From contig MU859187.1 in assembly GCA_033297205.1 (NCBI GenBank), positions 4,800-68,799 on the forward strand: a stretch of 64,000 nt of DNA. Direction: 5' to 3'. The position numbers and the translations under genes were made by a program. Within the stretch, counting starts at the first letter, position 1. Every line of letters begins with the position of its first letter. The stretch comes from Pseudoneurospora amorphoporcata. Its lineage: Eukaryota > Ascomycota > Sordariomycetes > Sordariales > Sordariaceae. A model generated the notes under the pieces. That model ran no database searches. It saw nothing but the letters and a program-made list of their open reading frames with translations, and was not told the DNA's origin. Positions 13,101-24,099 of this stretch are shown one piece after another.

Positions 13101-16100
13101 TCATCGGTCCCACCCCTCTGATCCTCGAGATGTCTCAAATCGGCAAAGACGGCCTGGGCGGCCACCTCGACATGCTCTTCAATTGCGAGCGGTACGCCCC
13201 GCCGGGCTTCAAAACGCCCTGTCAACAACTCTTGTCCTTCACCCAGTTCATCCGCGAGTGTTTGAGTCTCCAAGAAATCCGCGACATCACGGTGCCCGAC
13301 TTCCGGACCGTGCACGAGTGCAAGACCTGGCTTGAGACGGTCACCAAGAACGGGCGCATGTTGTCCCTCATGGCGATTCACTGCCACGTCGAGCGCCTGC
13401 GGGGTGGCGTCGCGCCGGGCACGCACGAGTTCCTGGATGCGGTCCGGGACATGGGCTGTCAACTGGGGTGGAACGAAAACGTGTATTTCTCCAAGGCGGA
13501 GACGTTGACGGCGTTCAAGCATGTGGCCAGGTATGACTCGTCTTCGACGACGACGCCGTTTAGTAGTCGGAGAGGTGACCCGGGAGAACACTTTTGCTAC
13601 GGCCAAGGCAAGAGCACGGATTACTGCATTGCGCTGAGGGAGAATCACCCGTTGCTCAACGTCAGGGTTACGCTGGCGGCGCTGAATACTCTCAACTTCG
13701 AGTGGATGAGGTGGATAGGCCATCCGGACTACTGGGTCAAGACATGGGACCAGTGTGATGAGGTGGTGCTACCACTAAGAAACTCACGTCTCGCTGAGAT
13801 GAGACTCAGGAGAAAGGATTTGTGGACAGAGGCCACAGCCTTGAACGGACGGGTGGATGGGTGGTTCGAGCATCACCCGGAGCCGCCCAAGACGGCGCAT
13901 ACTGCGTCGGATGCCATCGCGCCGCGCGTTTGTCCTAGTTGTCAAGGGTTAGGTCATGATCATGATGAGAGCTTTTGTACCTACGATACTGAGACACCCA
14001 CTTCATCCGGTGACTCTTCTCCGAGGGGGCCACATGGGCTGCATCCGTTTCCTACACCAAGACCGCTTCCAGAACCGCCTAGGCCCGGGTTCAGTAGCCT
14101 GGCAGAGGATGGACAAAGACTCTTGACAGAAGGCGACTTGGCAAGTATCAGTCGGTCTGAAAGAATGCTCAACAAGATGGACAGGAACTTGGATAAGCAT
14201 CTCTCGCGGTTGAACCCTTCGAAACGGCAAAGGACCGAGGCAACGAATGTCGAAGCCGAGAAAGCCGCCGAGCCTGACACAAGGACCGAGACTCAAAAGG
14301 AAAGGCAGCGCCGAAAGAACAGGAAGAAGAAGGAACAGCAAAAGGAGGCCAAGAAGAAGCAGACCGCCAGGGCTGAAGTGGTCGCCGAGTCAAAGGCCCA
14401 GATCTATGAACACCTGAAAACTGGCAAATTCAGCCGTGAGAAAGTCAAGGACGTGCTCGACAAGACCATGGCAAAGATTAAGCCGAAGCCAGGTGCTATA
14501 GGTCAGTATGGTTTGCCCAAAAAGGAGGAGGGTGCCTTTCGCGATTGGGCCAAGACTCTTTATATCCAGCATCTCAGGCTTGTCGAGGCAGGCGAAGGCA
14601 CCAAACTTATGGGCATGTTTGATATCCCGGCCGACATTTCCGAAGAGGACTTCTACAAGGCCGTCGTGGAAAATATCGGTCTTGTTGAGTTTAAGGAGGG
14701 CGGCTTTGAGATTGGCTGGAAACTCAATGCAGAAGAGGGCACTGAAAGTCAGAAGGCCTTGCTTGATAGCCCCCAAGACGCAGATCAAGATGCTCTTGAC
14801 AATCAGCTTGGACAAGCTAGCACCGAACGCTCATCTGCCAAGGAGCAGGAATCTCCTGAAGAAGCAAGGAAGCCTCAACCTCAGCATGTTCAACATTATT
14901 TTGAACCGGTACCCTCAAGTCAGGACACGCCGGAGCAACATCACACTCCGGTTCCTCAGCCCAAGGAACTCGACGACATGGCCTCAGCACATGTGTCACA
15001 GCCTGCTGCAGAGCCATCCACCGGTCCTGAAGCGGCTTCCAACGATGCACCCGGTACAGGGGCAGCTCCCACTGTCGCCCCTACCGATACCCCCACATCC
15101 AATCTTGACGATACCTCCGCCGCCCCCAATCCACCTCCCCTCGACAAATCCAAAGAAGCGTCCAAAGCCAAGAAAGAGCGGCGCAAGGTCCGCAAGCGCC
15201 TCGACCGTGAAAAGGAAGAAGCCCGCCTCCGCGAAGAAGCCGCCGCGCGCGAAGAACTGAGACGCCAAGCGGAAGCACGCCATCAAGCCGAGCTCGACCG
15301 GAAAATCGCCGAAGCCCAGAGGAAGCTTGACGAAGAGAAGGCCAGACGGTTGGAGCAAAATCAGAAGGAGGAAGCGGCTCGGTTGCAACGGGCCGAGGAA
15401 GAGGAGATCCGTTTTCAGAAGCTCAAGGATGAGGAGGCGAAGAAGAGGAAGGAGGAAGAGGTGAGAAAGAGGACGGAGGAGAAGAGGAAGAAAGAGGAGG
15501 AACGAACTGCCGAGGAACTGAGGAGGCAGATCGAGGAGGAGGCTAGGCTGCAAGCGGAGAGGGAGTGGTATGCTAAGGAGGAACAGAGGAAGCTCAAGGA
15601 AGCAGCCCAAAAAGAGGAAGCCAGACGGATCGCGTTGGAGGCCAAGCAGAAGGCGGAATTCGAGGCCAAGCAAAAGGCTGAACTGGAAGCCATACGGTTG
15701 GCTGAAGAGGACCGGAAAGCCGAGCAAAAGCGAAAGGCTGCCGAAGCCAAGCGTGAGGTAGAAGCAAAGCGCAAAGCCGAAGAGATTAAGAAGGCGGCGG
15801 AGGAAGCTCGACGTAAGGCGGAAGAGGAAGCCAGGCTTAAGAAAGAGGAGGAAGTCAAGCGCAAAGCCGAAGAGAAGAAGCGTCAAGTCGAAGCCAAGCG
15901 ACTGGCTGGGGAGAAGCGGAAAGCTGAGGCCGCTCGCCAGGCTGAAGCAAAACGTCTTGCCGATGAGAAGAGGAAGATGGAAGCACAGCAGCAGGCAGAT
16001 CTCAAGCGCCAGACCGAACTGGAACGACTTGCTGAGGAGAAACGGAAAGCTGACGAGGCCGCTCGACAAACCGAGGCCAATTTTCAGGCCGAACTTCAAC

Positions 16101-17749
16101 GTCAAGCCGATGAAGCCGAGCGGAAAGCCATCGAAGCCGCACAAAAACGCAAAGCGGAAGCCGAGCTCAAGCGCCAGGCTGAAGAAAAAGCGGCCGCCGA
16201 AGCCAAACTCAAGGCTGAAAGAGAAGCTCGCCTCAAAGCCGAAGCGGAAGCCAGACTGAAGGCCGAACGCGAAGCTAAACTCAAAGCCGAAGCGGAAGCC
16301 AAAGCCGCAGCAGAAGCCAAGCGCAAAGCCGACCTCCTCAAACGGCAGCAAGCAGAATAGGAATCCAAGCGCCGGGCGGAGGAGGCCAGGCAGCGCAAAG
16401 CCGCGGAAGCTAAGAAACGCGCGGCCGAGGCAAGAAAGAAAGCCATCGAGGAAGTTGAGCGTCGTCGGCAGGCCGACTTGGAAGTGGCTCGTCTGGCCAA
16501 GGACGAGCAGGAACGTCGTGCCAGGGAGCATGCCGAGCGGTTGAAGAGGGAGGCTCAGGCTGCGAGGAAGGCGGAAGAGGAGGCTATTCGGAGGGCGATG
16601 GAGGAAGCTAGGGTGAGAAGGGAGAAGGAGGAGGCTGAACGGTTGAAGAGGGAGGCTGACGAGCGGGTGAAGAAGGCCGAGCAGCTGCAGAAGGAGGCAG
16701 AGGAAGCTAGGGAAAAGGCGGAGAGGGAGGAGGCCAGGAAGAAAGCTGCTGAAGAGGTCAAGCGCCGGAAGAAAGCTCAACGCAAGGCAGAGACAGAGGC
16801 AGAGGCCAAGCGGGAGGCCGAAGCGGAAGCTGCCCGAGTCAAAGCTGAAGGGGAGGCAAAGCTTCGCGAGATGTTGGGCATCCAGCAGGTCGACAACGCC
16901 CTGACCTTCGCCGAGCAAACAGCCACCACTCCCTTTCACGAACAGCAGATGCTCCTCCAGGAAGCTTGGCACCAGATCGACGAATCCCTTCTACTTTCCC
17001 AGCAGGCTCACAACATGCTTCTCCGCGCCCAACACCACAACTCGGAGGCATTCCGCCAACTCGGCGAAGCCGACCTTCTTCTTTCCCTTTCGCAGGGGGG
17101 CTCAGCAGCAGACTGCGAACCCGAACCCACTCAAGATGCCCCCACGCTGATCTCGGCCCGCCATCACTTGGATGAAGCCCTCGTGCAAGCCCAGGAAGGA
17201 TACCGTCTCCTCTCCGAAGCATGGGACTACCATGACGCGTCGGCACGCACTGCCGAGGAAGGTCATGGCCTGCTAGTACAAGTCGGTCTCGAGGGCGAGC
17301 ACGCCCGGGTGACGGAGCAGTATTCCTTGGTCGAGGCCCGCCACCACAACGAAGAGGCATTCCGAAGGGCAGAGCAAGGCCGTAGTGCGCTTGAGGCGGT
17401 GTTGGCCAAGATGGGAATTCCTCTGCATGTCGTCACCCCTCCTCCCGCTTCTCATCAACAGCTGTCCGACCCAGAAAGAGAAAGAGAGAAATCCGAAACC
17501 ATGTCCACCACGAGCCATGACACCACAACCGACGACGACGACCGCCCGTACGAGGAGCGCCTAGCCGCCTTCATCAACGACCAACTCGTCACTTATGGCG
17601 TTTGGAACCCGGAGTCGAAATATGTTGGCTATGACCCGCGCAACCCGAGCGGTCCACGGGCGCATGAGGTGCCAGTCTGGAATAACAGACAGGATTATCG
17701 TGTTGCTGTTGGAAGCGACGTAAAGGGCGTGAAGGAGGCGTGGTGGTGA
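10199..17749 (+). pseudogene. large repeat and coiled-coil protein gene interrupted by an in-frame TAG
   Basis: Two exons: 10199-12901 and from 13007, with a 105-bp intron (GTAGGT donor, CTAAC branch, ACAG acceptor). As read, the product ends at TAG 16358-16360 (about 2018 residues). The same frame stays open to TGA 17747-17749, giving about 2480 residues if the TAG is read through or corrected. Exon 1 encodes a low-complexity acidic, Pro/Ser-rich region with four exact GPGPGPEE repeats. Exon 2 starts with a more ordered region of about 300 residues (YYRRIRHDWHQSLPQWPPYI, a possible CPSC..C zinc site). It continues into a segment of about 600 residues rich in Ala, Glu, Lys and Arg, predicted as one long coiled coil or single alpha helix. 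That helix continues unbroken past the TAG and is followed by three degenerate 40-residue helical repeats. No family or function is recognised. The TAG fits CAG-to-TAG (a CpA to TpA change). Whether it is a real allele, a sequencing error or readthrough cannot be settled here. Confidence 0.75.
11564..11659 (+). repeat. 24-bp coding minisatellite, four identical copies
   Basis: Four tandem copies at 11564-11587, 11588-11611, 11612-11635 and 11636-11659, followed by a partial fifth. Each encodes GPGPGPEE. The copies are identical at nucleotide level, which implies recent expansion or homogenisation and probable length variation between strains. Confidence 0.95.
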
Positions 17750-19061
17750 GGCGAGGTTATGTTATTGGTTCTCGTTGAGCGAGCAGAGACGGAGGAGACT
17801 GGTCAATTTGAGGATTTTTGCTTTAGGGTGTTGCTTTTATGGCGACCATGTCAGAGTATGATTGAAGTAGGGGCGATATCGAGGCAATCATTGTATCCCA
17901 GAGTGGCTTATATAGAGCAGTTTTGCCGAGTTTAAAGGTTGTTCATCAGTGTGATTGCGGTGGGTTGAAGCGTTTGTAGAATGTAAGGTAGTTTTCCTGG
18001 ACGAAACGGTCAGAGGTGATGCGGCAAGAGCACAAGTTGGGTCACATGACGAGAATTGCATTGATTAGGTACATATACCCGTGAGAAATTGTTAGTGCAA
18101 GCCACTGAAGCCCTCGAGAGCCAGCAACTAACCCCAACCCTACATATACCTCCGCTTTGGCTTTCGGTTACCTAGGTTGGAAGTAGCCAAGTACCTCTAG
18201 CTAAAAGGTGATTGATCAAGGCCAGGGCCAGCCAGCTGCATTTATACGTCGAGTCCCGTCTTCATTCCACTGCCCATACCTAAGGTATTCGATAGTAGAG
18301 AACCACCTACCCTATCCACGCTACACTATCAAAAGAAACATACTACTCTGGGTGATCTGGAGGACGGCATGCAACAACAAGGATGAACTAGGTACCTACT
18401 TACAACTGTCAACTGCCCTAGTCTAGAAAACGAACGAGACATCTATTCTACCTCCCGAATCCCGATATCAGGGGTAGTAAATCGACGCTCTGCAATTTTA
18501 CCCGCGAACCGTTCAGTTCCTGCATCATCACCAACAGGCATGCCGAAGACTTCCCGAGTGCTCCCGAATCCCGACTAGAACTACACCAAATTGCATCGCG
18601 TGCCCGTGTTATTGAGAAGGTTACCTATATATATATATCACTGACCGTCATGGCGTCTTGACAAGGTGAATCACGCCATTGGAACACCAATCTTCCGACT
18701 CCGCATGTCATTCGGTGAGTCAAGGACAGGTCATGCAACAAGGGGGACAACAAACAACAATCCTTGTTTTGGATCAAATACTAATTGCATTGATGATGAA
18801 TGCCAATCCCAAACAAACCACCTAAAGAACTCCAACCGGCCCAGGCCCAGGCCCAACCGTAACCGCAACCCACCCCGTCTCATTCTTGCTGCTAAAAGGT
18901 GCTTTTTGTGTCGCCGCTCAAAGAAAAAAAGACAGACCCTTCTTTGGTTGCCAAATGTTTCCCAATACCCCCCAACTTTGTAGTGTAGCGTACGTGGTCC
19001 GTGCTAGTAGTAACATGAAGGAATTATATACCAATATCCTCTCCAATTCAACAAAAAGTCC
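17750..19061. other. convergent intergenic region
   Basis: About 1.3 kb between the 3' ends of the coiled-coil gene (+) and the PFK-2/FBPase-2 gene (-). There are no coding frames of substance. A short (TA)n tract lies near 18629-18640. It should contain both 3' UTRs. Confidence 0.6.
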
Positions 19062-20590
19062 CTAGTGAGTCTGGAAAAAACTCTTCTCGGGAGTAGGATC
19101 CTCATGCTTGGCCGTGCTGCCCTTTCCCCTCCACGTGCTGACAGCCTGGATATTGGCCTTGTAAGTCTGCACCTCGGTCCCATATGCCCTCGGTGTCAGC
19201 TTGATGAGCGTGTGCAGCGGCACGGGCACCCAGGGACTCTCTTCCTGCGTCTTCTGCATAAAGTACGCATATATGCAGCGGATCACCGCCTGATGCGAGA
19301 TGATGAGGATGTCCTCGCTGCGCTCCAGCTCCATCATGATGGGCTCCAGCCGGATCACCACGTCGCGGTAGCTTTCACCTCCACGATACCGGTAGTTGTA
19401 CTTGTCCTCGTCGCGCGCTTGGAAGTCGTCGGGATACATGTCCGCTATCTCCTGGTACGTCATGCCGTCGCAAACGCCAGCGTCGAGCTCGTCGAGGGCC
19501 TTCCATTGTAACTGGTTGTAGTGTTTTGGTAGGTGGCGCGCCGTGGCGATGGTCCGCTTTAGTGTTGATGTCCATACTGTCAAGGGGCGGTCGCTCTGCC
19601 GAATGCCATGTTAGACTGGTGAAACAATGGATGCGGGACAGGAGTAACCTTACACCAACGGATTCCAATACTAGCTCGGGGAGCTTCAGCGCGTACTCTT
19701 CACCTCTGTGCGATAGCTCCGCATCGCCACCTATGCGGCCCTCGAGATTGAGCATGGACTCGCCGTGCTACAAATTGTTAGCATTCTGCCAATTGATAAA
19801 CAGACAACCCGAGATACGTACCCTTGACAGCCATACTGATCGAGGGCGGATGTGGATGTTCATGAGGTAGTAAACAATCCGACTTTGGAGGTAGTCGCGA
19901 ATGCGGTTGATGATGACTTGCTTTCCCACGTTCATAATCTTGAGAAAAGTCAGATCCTCCTCGTCGCCGTCTTCGTTGAGCGACTTGTACACCTTTTCGT
20001 AGTTGCGTATGCGATTGCGGAAGTCGAGAGCGGCCGTTTCGGGATCTTGGCCCTGGTAATCGGGACTGGTGGTCTTGACGTCGCGGATGTTCATCATGAT
20101 CAAGTTCTCGTCGTCGCATTTGGACTCGACAAAGATGACCTCAATGTTATTTTGGCTCATGGTGTCGAGTACCCATTTGCGCCTCTCTTTTGTGCTGTTG
20201 GTGGCATCGAGGATACCGACGACTCCTCCCTTCTTAAACCACCGGAGCATGTCGGCTACCGCGGCCTCGGCGGCAGCGCGGCGCTTGCGCTCTCCCTCCT
20301 GGTTGTTGGTGTCGAAGAAGTCGGCGGACGGTTGAGGGGCATCTGTGCGTCTGTAGTTGCCGACATTGAAGGTAGCGGCGGGGATCGAGAGCCAGGTAAG
20401 ATAGCGTTGCGCTGGAGAGGGGACTGGAGTTAGCAATGGGATTCCTGAAACAAGGGAGACAAGATGGTGTAGATGGTAAGGTACCTTTCTGTGCGATAAA
20501 GCTCTTTCCCCGGGCCGGAAGACCCACCATCACCACGCAGATGCGGGCGTTCTCTACCTGCACGCCAATGCCATTTGTCCTAGGGGCCAT
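19062..20590 (-). CDS. 6-phosphofructo-2-kinase/fructose-2,6-bisphosphatase
   Basis: Four exons on the minus strand (20590-20485, 20411-19822, 19767-19654, 19595-19062) give 447 residues, the usual size for a PFKFB core. The enzyme makes and breaks fructose 2,6-bisphosphate, the cytosolic regulator of glycolysis against gluconeogenesis. The N-terminal kinase has an intact P-loop, GLPARGKS (23-30). The phosphatase domain starts with the phosphohistidine motif RHGES, split exactly by an intron, with the nucleophile at His233. The other expected catalytic residues are present: Glu306 in LDELDAG and His371 in ISHQAVIR. Both halves therefore look active, unlike yeast enzymes that have lost one activity (family knowledge). 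Introns are 73, 54 and 58 bp and every junction keeps frame. There is no long N-terminal regulatory extension. The start at 20590 is chosen because it directly precedes the kinase fold. Confidence 0.95.
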
Positions 20591-23500
20591 GGTTGCTGAT
20601 GTGGTGGTGTAGTGGGAGATGGTCGAGGTCGAGGAAGGGCAGGTAACACTGCGAATTCATGTAGGTAGGGAATTGGGCGCGCAGTGGTCGAGTTCTTGTA
20701 GTCAGTCTTGTTCGGTTATCGTTACAAGTACGGTGAAGTAGTCTAGTTGATCGCGTGAGGCAAGTCGAGTTGGGGTAGTGGCAGTGACCGGGGTGTTTGG
20801 CTGACAACAAGGGCAGTTGGTAGGCTGGTCTTGCGCAAAGTGAAGTGCCTTGAAGGGTACCTGTTTCGACGACGTAGCAGGGCGTTGCGGGTGGAAACGT
20901 GGGGATGGAAAGTGTGGATTGTCGTTGGCGGATGCGATGGAAGCGGCGGCGAGACTAGAGCCGAACGGGAATCGAGGACGATCTCTGGCGAGCAACAGCA
21001 ACGACAGAGGCGAATTCGTTTTGGGGGGAAGATGAAAGGGAAGAAGAAGAAGAAGAAGAAGTAGGAGAGAGAAGATGATGAATCAGATAGGTATGAATCG
21101 ATAAGGATAAGGTAATAGCAGAAGGTGCCCTGGGTCATGGTCGGTTTCTGTTACCGAATTACGTACAAGTCCGGGTATGGATGCCTGTGGTATGGATGGA
21201 ATACATATGGACATGTCCTCTACACTAGAACAGCTGAACAACTAGCATTACCTCCAAACGTAATTGGCTGCTGATGTCCAAAATAGGAACAGACACTCCT
21301 AAAAGAATTTTATTCTTTTTTTTTCCTCGCATGATACCCTACCAGGGACGAGGACATGACCCTTTGGAGCGGTTCCGTCACTTCATCGGAATTCTCAGGG
21401 AAGACCGGAATTGCGGTGGTGGCATTACCGGGCCTAAAGCGGGCAAACATGGGGTGTCACTAGGGGCAAATGGGCTGCATTGGCGGGCAGGCAAGGCCCA
21501 GGGGAGCCAGTGGGAGTCCACCGAGGCAATCCGCTGGGAAGCCCACCCGAATGGGTCAACCCGGGTTGTACCTGTTTTTTCTTTTTCCCTTTTCTTCAGA
21601 CCGTTACGTACAAAACCGTCAGATGTGTAACATTCACGATTTCAACTCTTCAAAAAGACCCAGCTGCATCTCAACATTTTCCAATTCTTTCCAGTCATTC
21701 GCCCAAAAACATGGGAAGGAAGACTCAGCTTGTGAAGCAAGGCAAAATGGAAAGACTCATAGTTTACCGTCACAGCCAATTCACCTTGCCATGCATCACC
21801 ATGCCAAGGCCAGCCAAAAGGGTTCCAGCCTTCTAGGCAACCCTTGCCAAGACTGGAGATGGCTGCTTCACACGGACGACGGTAGGGCCTGCCTACAGTG
21901 AGTGACAAGGTGCCACAAAGTACCTTAATGAAAGATACAAGTTCACGCACGGCGGCAGGCGACAGCCGCTCGGGTGTTTGAGACTTTTGCATGTTCTATG
22001 GGCCCCAGCCTGACCATCTGACTTGGGAATTCGTTGTTGAGGAAAACAAAAGTCCGAATACATACATACATCTTTCAGCTTTTCTCGAATGACGACAGGT
22101 GGGAATAAGAAATTGCAGTGAACCTGAAAATTTGCAGTACACCACGTGAACAAAAAGCTACCTTTGAGAAACTCTTTCAAGGTTGTTCAGGTTCCACAGA
22201 CAGACCGCCATAATCTCAAAAACCTCGGGAGAAAGCAGACCGGTGATCACAGATCTCGGGGGGAAAAAAAAGGCCAACACAGGGACCTTGGTGCTTGGTG
22301 GGGGTTTACAAAGGCGGTATGTCATAATAAGTCTTTCCCAAGGTGCTTGGCGCGTTAAATGGCCCTGAGAGAGACCTCCAACGAGAAAGCGCAACACTGG
22401 ACCGATCTCAGGGTCTCCAGGTCTTCCCGCTCGCCCGTCTCCAGCTCACGGCAACAACAACCTAACCCCGGATTGCGGCACATGCATGCCATGCCATTGA
22501 TGTATTGCATCTTATCCTATAAAGGCCACCATCAACTGAAAAAGGACAAATTCCAGCGAGAACTCGGGATACCCGAAAAGAAAAAGCAATCATGACGTGC
22601 ATTTGCCCCCTTGGTGTAACGCTAACAACAACGACAATGGTGACTCGAATTCGCTAGGAAAACACATCCAAAGAAGAACGAAGGACGGGTTGTCTGTCAA
22701 TGCTTCCACTGATACTTCCACTTTCATTCTCGGTCTGTTCTTGCTTGCATCTCGTGCCTCTTCTGTATGTATGTATGTATGTACAATGATGGTCCCGTGG
22801 GAAAGGTGAAAAAGTGTGGGGTACATGAACATACACGGATCGGGCTATGAGTGCCAGGCACCGTCGGAAAAGACAACAAAAAGACAGCTGGCTGCCCAGG
22901 CGGCCGGCCGCAAAAGTGCAAAAGTGCAAAAAGTGCCAGCGGCTTCTCCAAGAACTCCAAAACCCATAGAAATGTTCACATGACTCCCGTCTCTCTGGGA
23001 AGATGGCGCCATCATATGACTGATCAGGACCCCCAAATTTCTCCAGTCTTGGAACCTTTTTCCGAGACCCGACCCGACTGACTGACTGACTTCAAGGGCG
23101 GTGTGGTAGGGACTGAAGGAAAAGAACAATTCCACACGGAGAGAATCCACGCCGCTGTCAGGGGCGAAATAGGTCTAACAGTTAAAAAAATGTTAGTGCT
23201 ACCTCTAGGTACCTATGGAGACAAATAACAACATCCATGCCGTTGTCAATAAATTCTTTCCTCCACCAAAACGAGGATCACGGTACTGTACCTTTGTGAA
23301 CTTTTTGAAAATCGTTGAAAATATCCCACTCTGCTAAAAAGAGACAAAATCAATAAAGGAGTCGGTTGTATCATTCAGTTCATTCCATTAACCGAGGCAT
23401 AAGATGGGTCTATTCCAGTTAGGTAGGTTAGATATTGCCGCTACGACATCTGTTCCGCACACATGTCTAGTAAGGTACTAACAAGGGCAAGTACCTCCCT

Positions 23501-23624
23501 AACAATATACCCTATACTTGCCCGTTCCGGTCCCGTCCTATGCTGTCCTGTCCTAATCGACCTCGGCTCGCTCGTACGTACGTATCAAGGACAGCTCGGG
23601 CACTCGGGCATCGTTCACTGTTTC

Positions 23625-23664
<40 letters not shown>

Positions 23665-23679
23665 CCGTCGCAAGGTAGG
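20591..23679. other. intergenic region upstream of the bisphosphatase gene
   Basis: About 3 kb. The first 500 bases are GA/CT-rich (seen as GAAGAA runs near 21041-21060) and probably hold the 5' UTR and promoter of the minus-strand PFK-2 gene. The remainder carries a (GTAT)n tract at 22763-22783 and a (GCAAAAGT)n cluster near 22915-22937, but no supported gene. A 38-nt T-run (23627-23664) ends it. Confidence 0.55.
23627..23664. repeat. poly-T tract (38 nt)
   Basis: An uninterrupted run of T 15 bases before the left arm of the inverted-repeat element at 23680. It could be an insertion-associated homopolymer or simple slippage. Confidence 0.9.
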
Positions 23680-23826
23680 TACTCGTCTGGGCTGGAAACG
23701 CCACCGGAGACGTCTGGTTCATTGAGTGATTCGCAAAAATGCATCGATTGATTCGCAAAAATTTTGGTACTTTCCCCGCCAAGCAATGGGTCGCCGGTGG
23801 CGTTTCGTTTCTAGCCCAGACGAGTA
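23680..23826. mobile_element. candidate MITE-like inverted-repeat element
   Basis: The left arm (23680-23707) and the reverse complement of the right arm (23794-23826) both read TACTCGTCTGGGCT, then a near match, then end in CCACCGG. They differ by one base and a 5-base insertion. The unit is 147 bp and has no coding capacity. Inside is a short direct repeat, GATTCGCAAAAAT. Matching stops exactly at a TA on both sides, as expected for a Tc1/mariner-type MITE with a TA target duplication. The structure is seen directly; the transposon class is inference. A simple foldback sequence is the alternative. Confidence 0.5.
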
Positions 23827-23949
23827 TAAGTCCGCAGGCGAAAGAAAAAAAAACGCTCTAGGAATTTTCGGGATCGATTCTCACCCACTCTTCCATATCA
23901 CTCCTAGAGAAGGACGTTTCCAAACAAGAACTTAATCACTCAGCCTTAT

Positions 23950-24099
23950 TCATGATAGGCGCGAGAGGTAGTCGCCGTCGATCTTTCCGGGTCGATAAGT
24001 CTGTTTGCGAGGGAGCTTGGCGGCGCGGTCATCGAGGTTGATGGTTTCGCCGGCCATGGAAAGGCCGATGAGGAAGGTAAAGAGGACGATGACTCTCAT
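23950..24099 (-). CDS. small secreted peptide, 49 residues
   Basis: A single exon starting at ATG 24099 encodes 49 residues. The N-terminus MRVIVLFTFLIGLSMAG is a textbook signal peptide, with cleavage likely after SMAG or close by. The mature peptide of about 30 residues is basic, has no cysteine, and contains KLPRKQTYRPGKIDGDY. An in-frame upstream start would add 29 residues of low-quality sequence and bury the signal peptide, so it is rejected. No family is recognised. It could be a peptide hormone-like or effector-like product, or a chance ORF; the strong signal peptide is the main support. Confidence 0.5.
   Translation of the reverse strand: MRVIVLFTFLIGLSMAGETINLDDRAAKLPRKQTYRPGKIDGDYLSRLS

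Noticed and set aside
16102..16360. A hidden intron that would remove the TAG at 16358
   Set aside because: AATAG could be an acceptor, but the purine-rich upstream DNA has no good donor and branch pair, and removal would break a continuous helix.
14996..16972. 658-codon minus-strand frame rich in Leu/Phe/Ser
   Set aside because: It is the antisense shadow of the Ala/Glu/Lys/Arg helix repeat on the plus strand.
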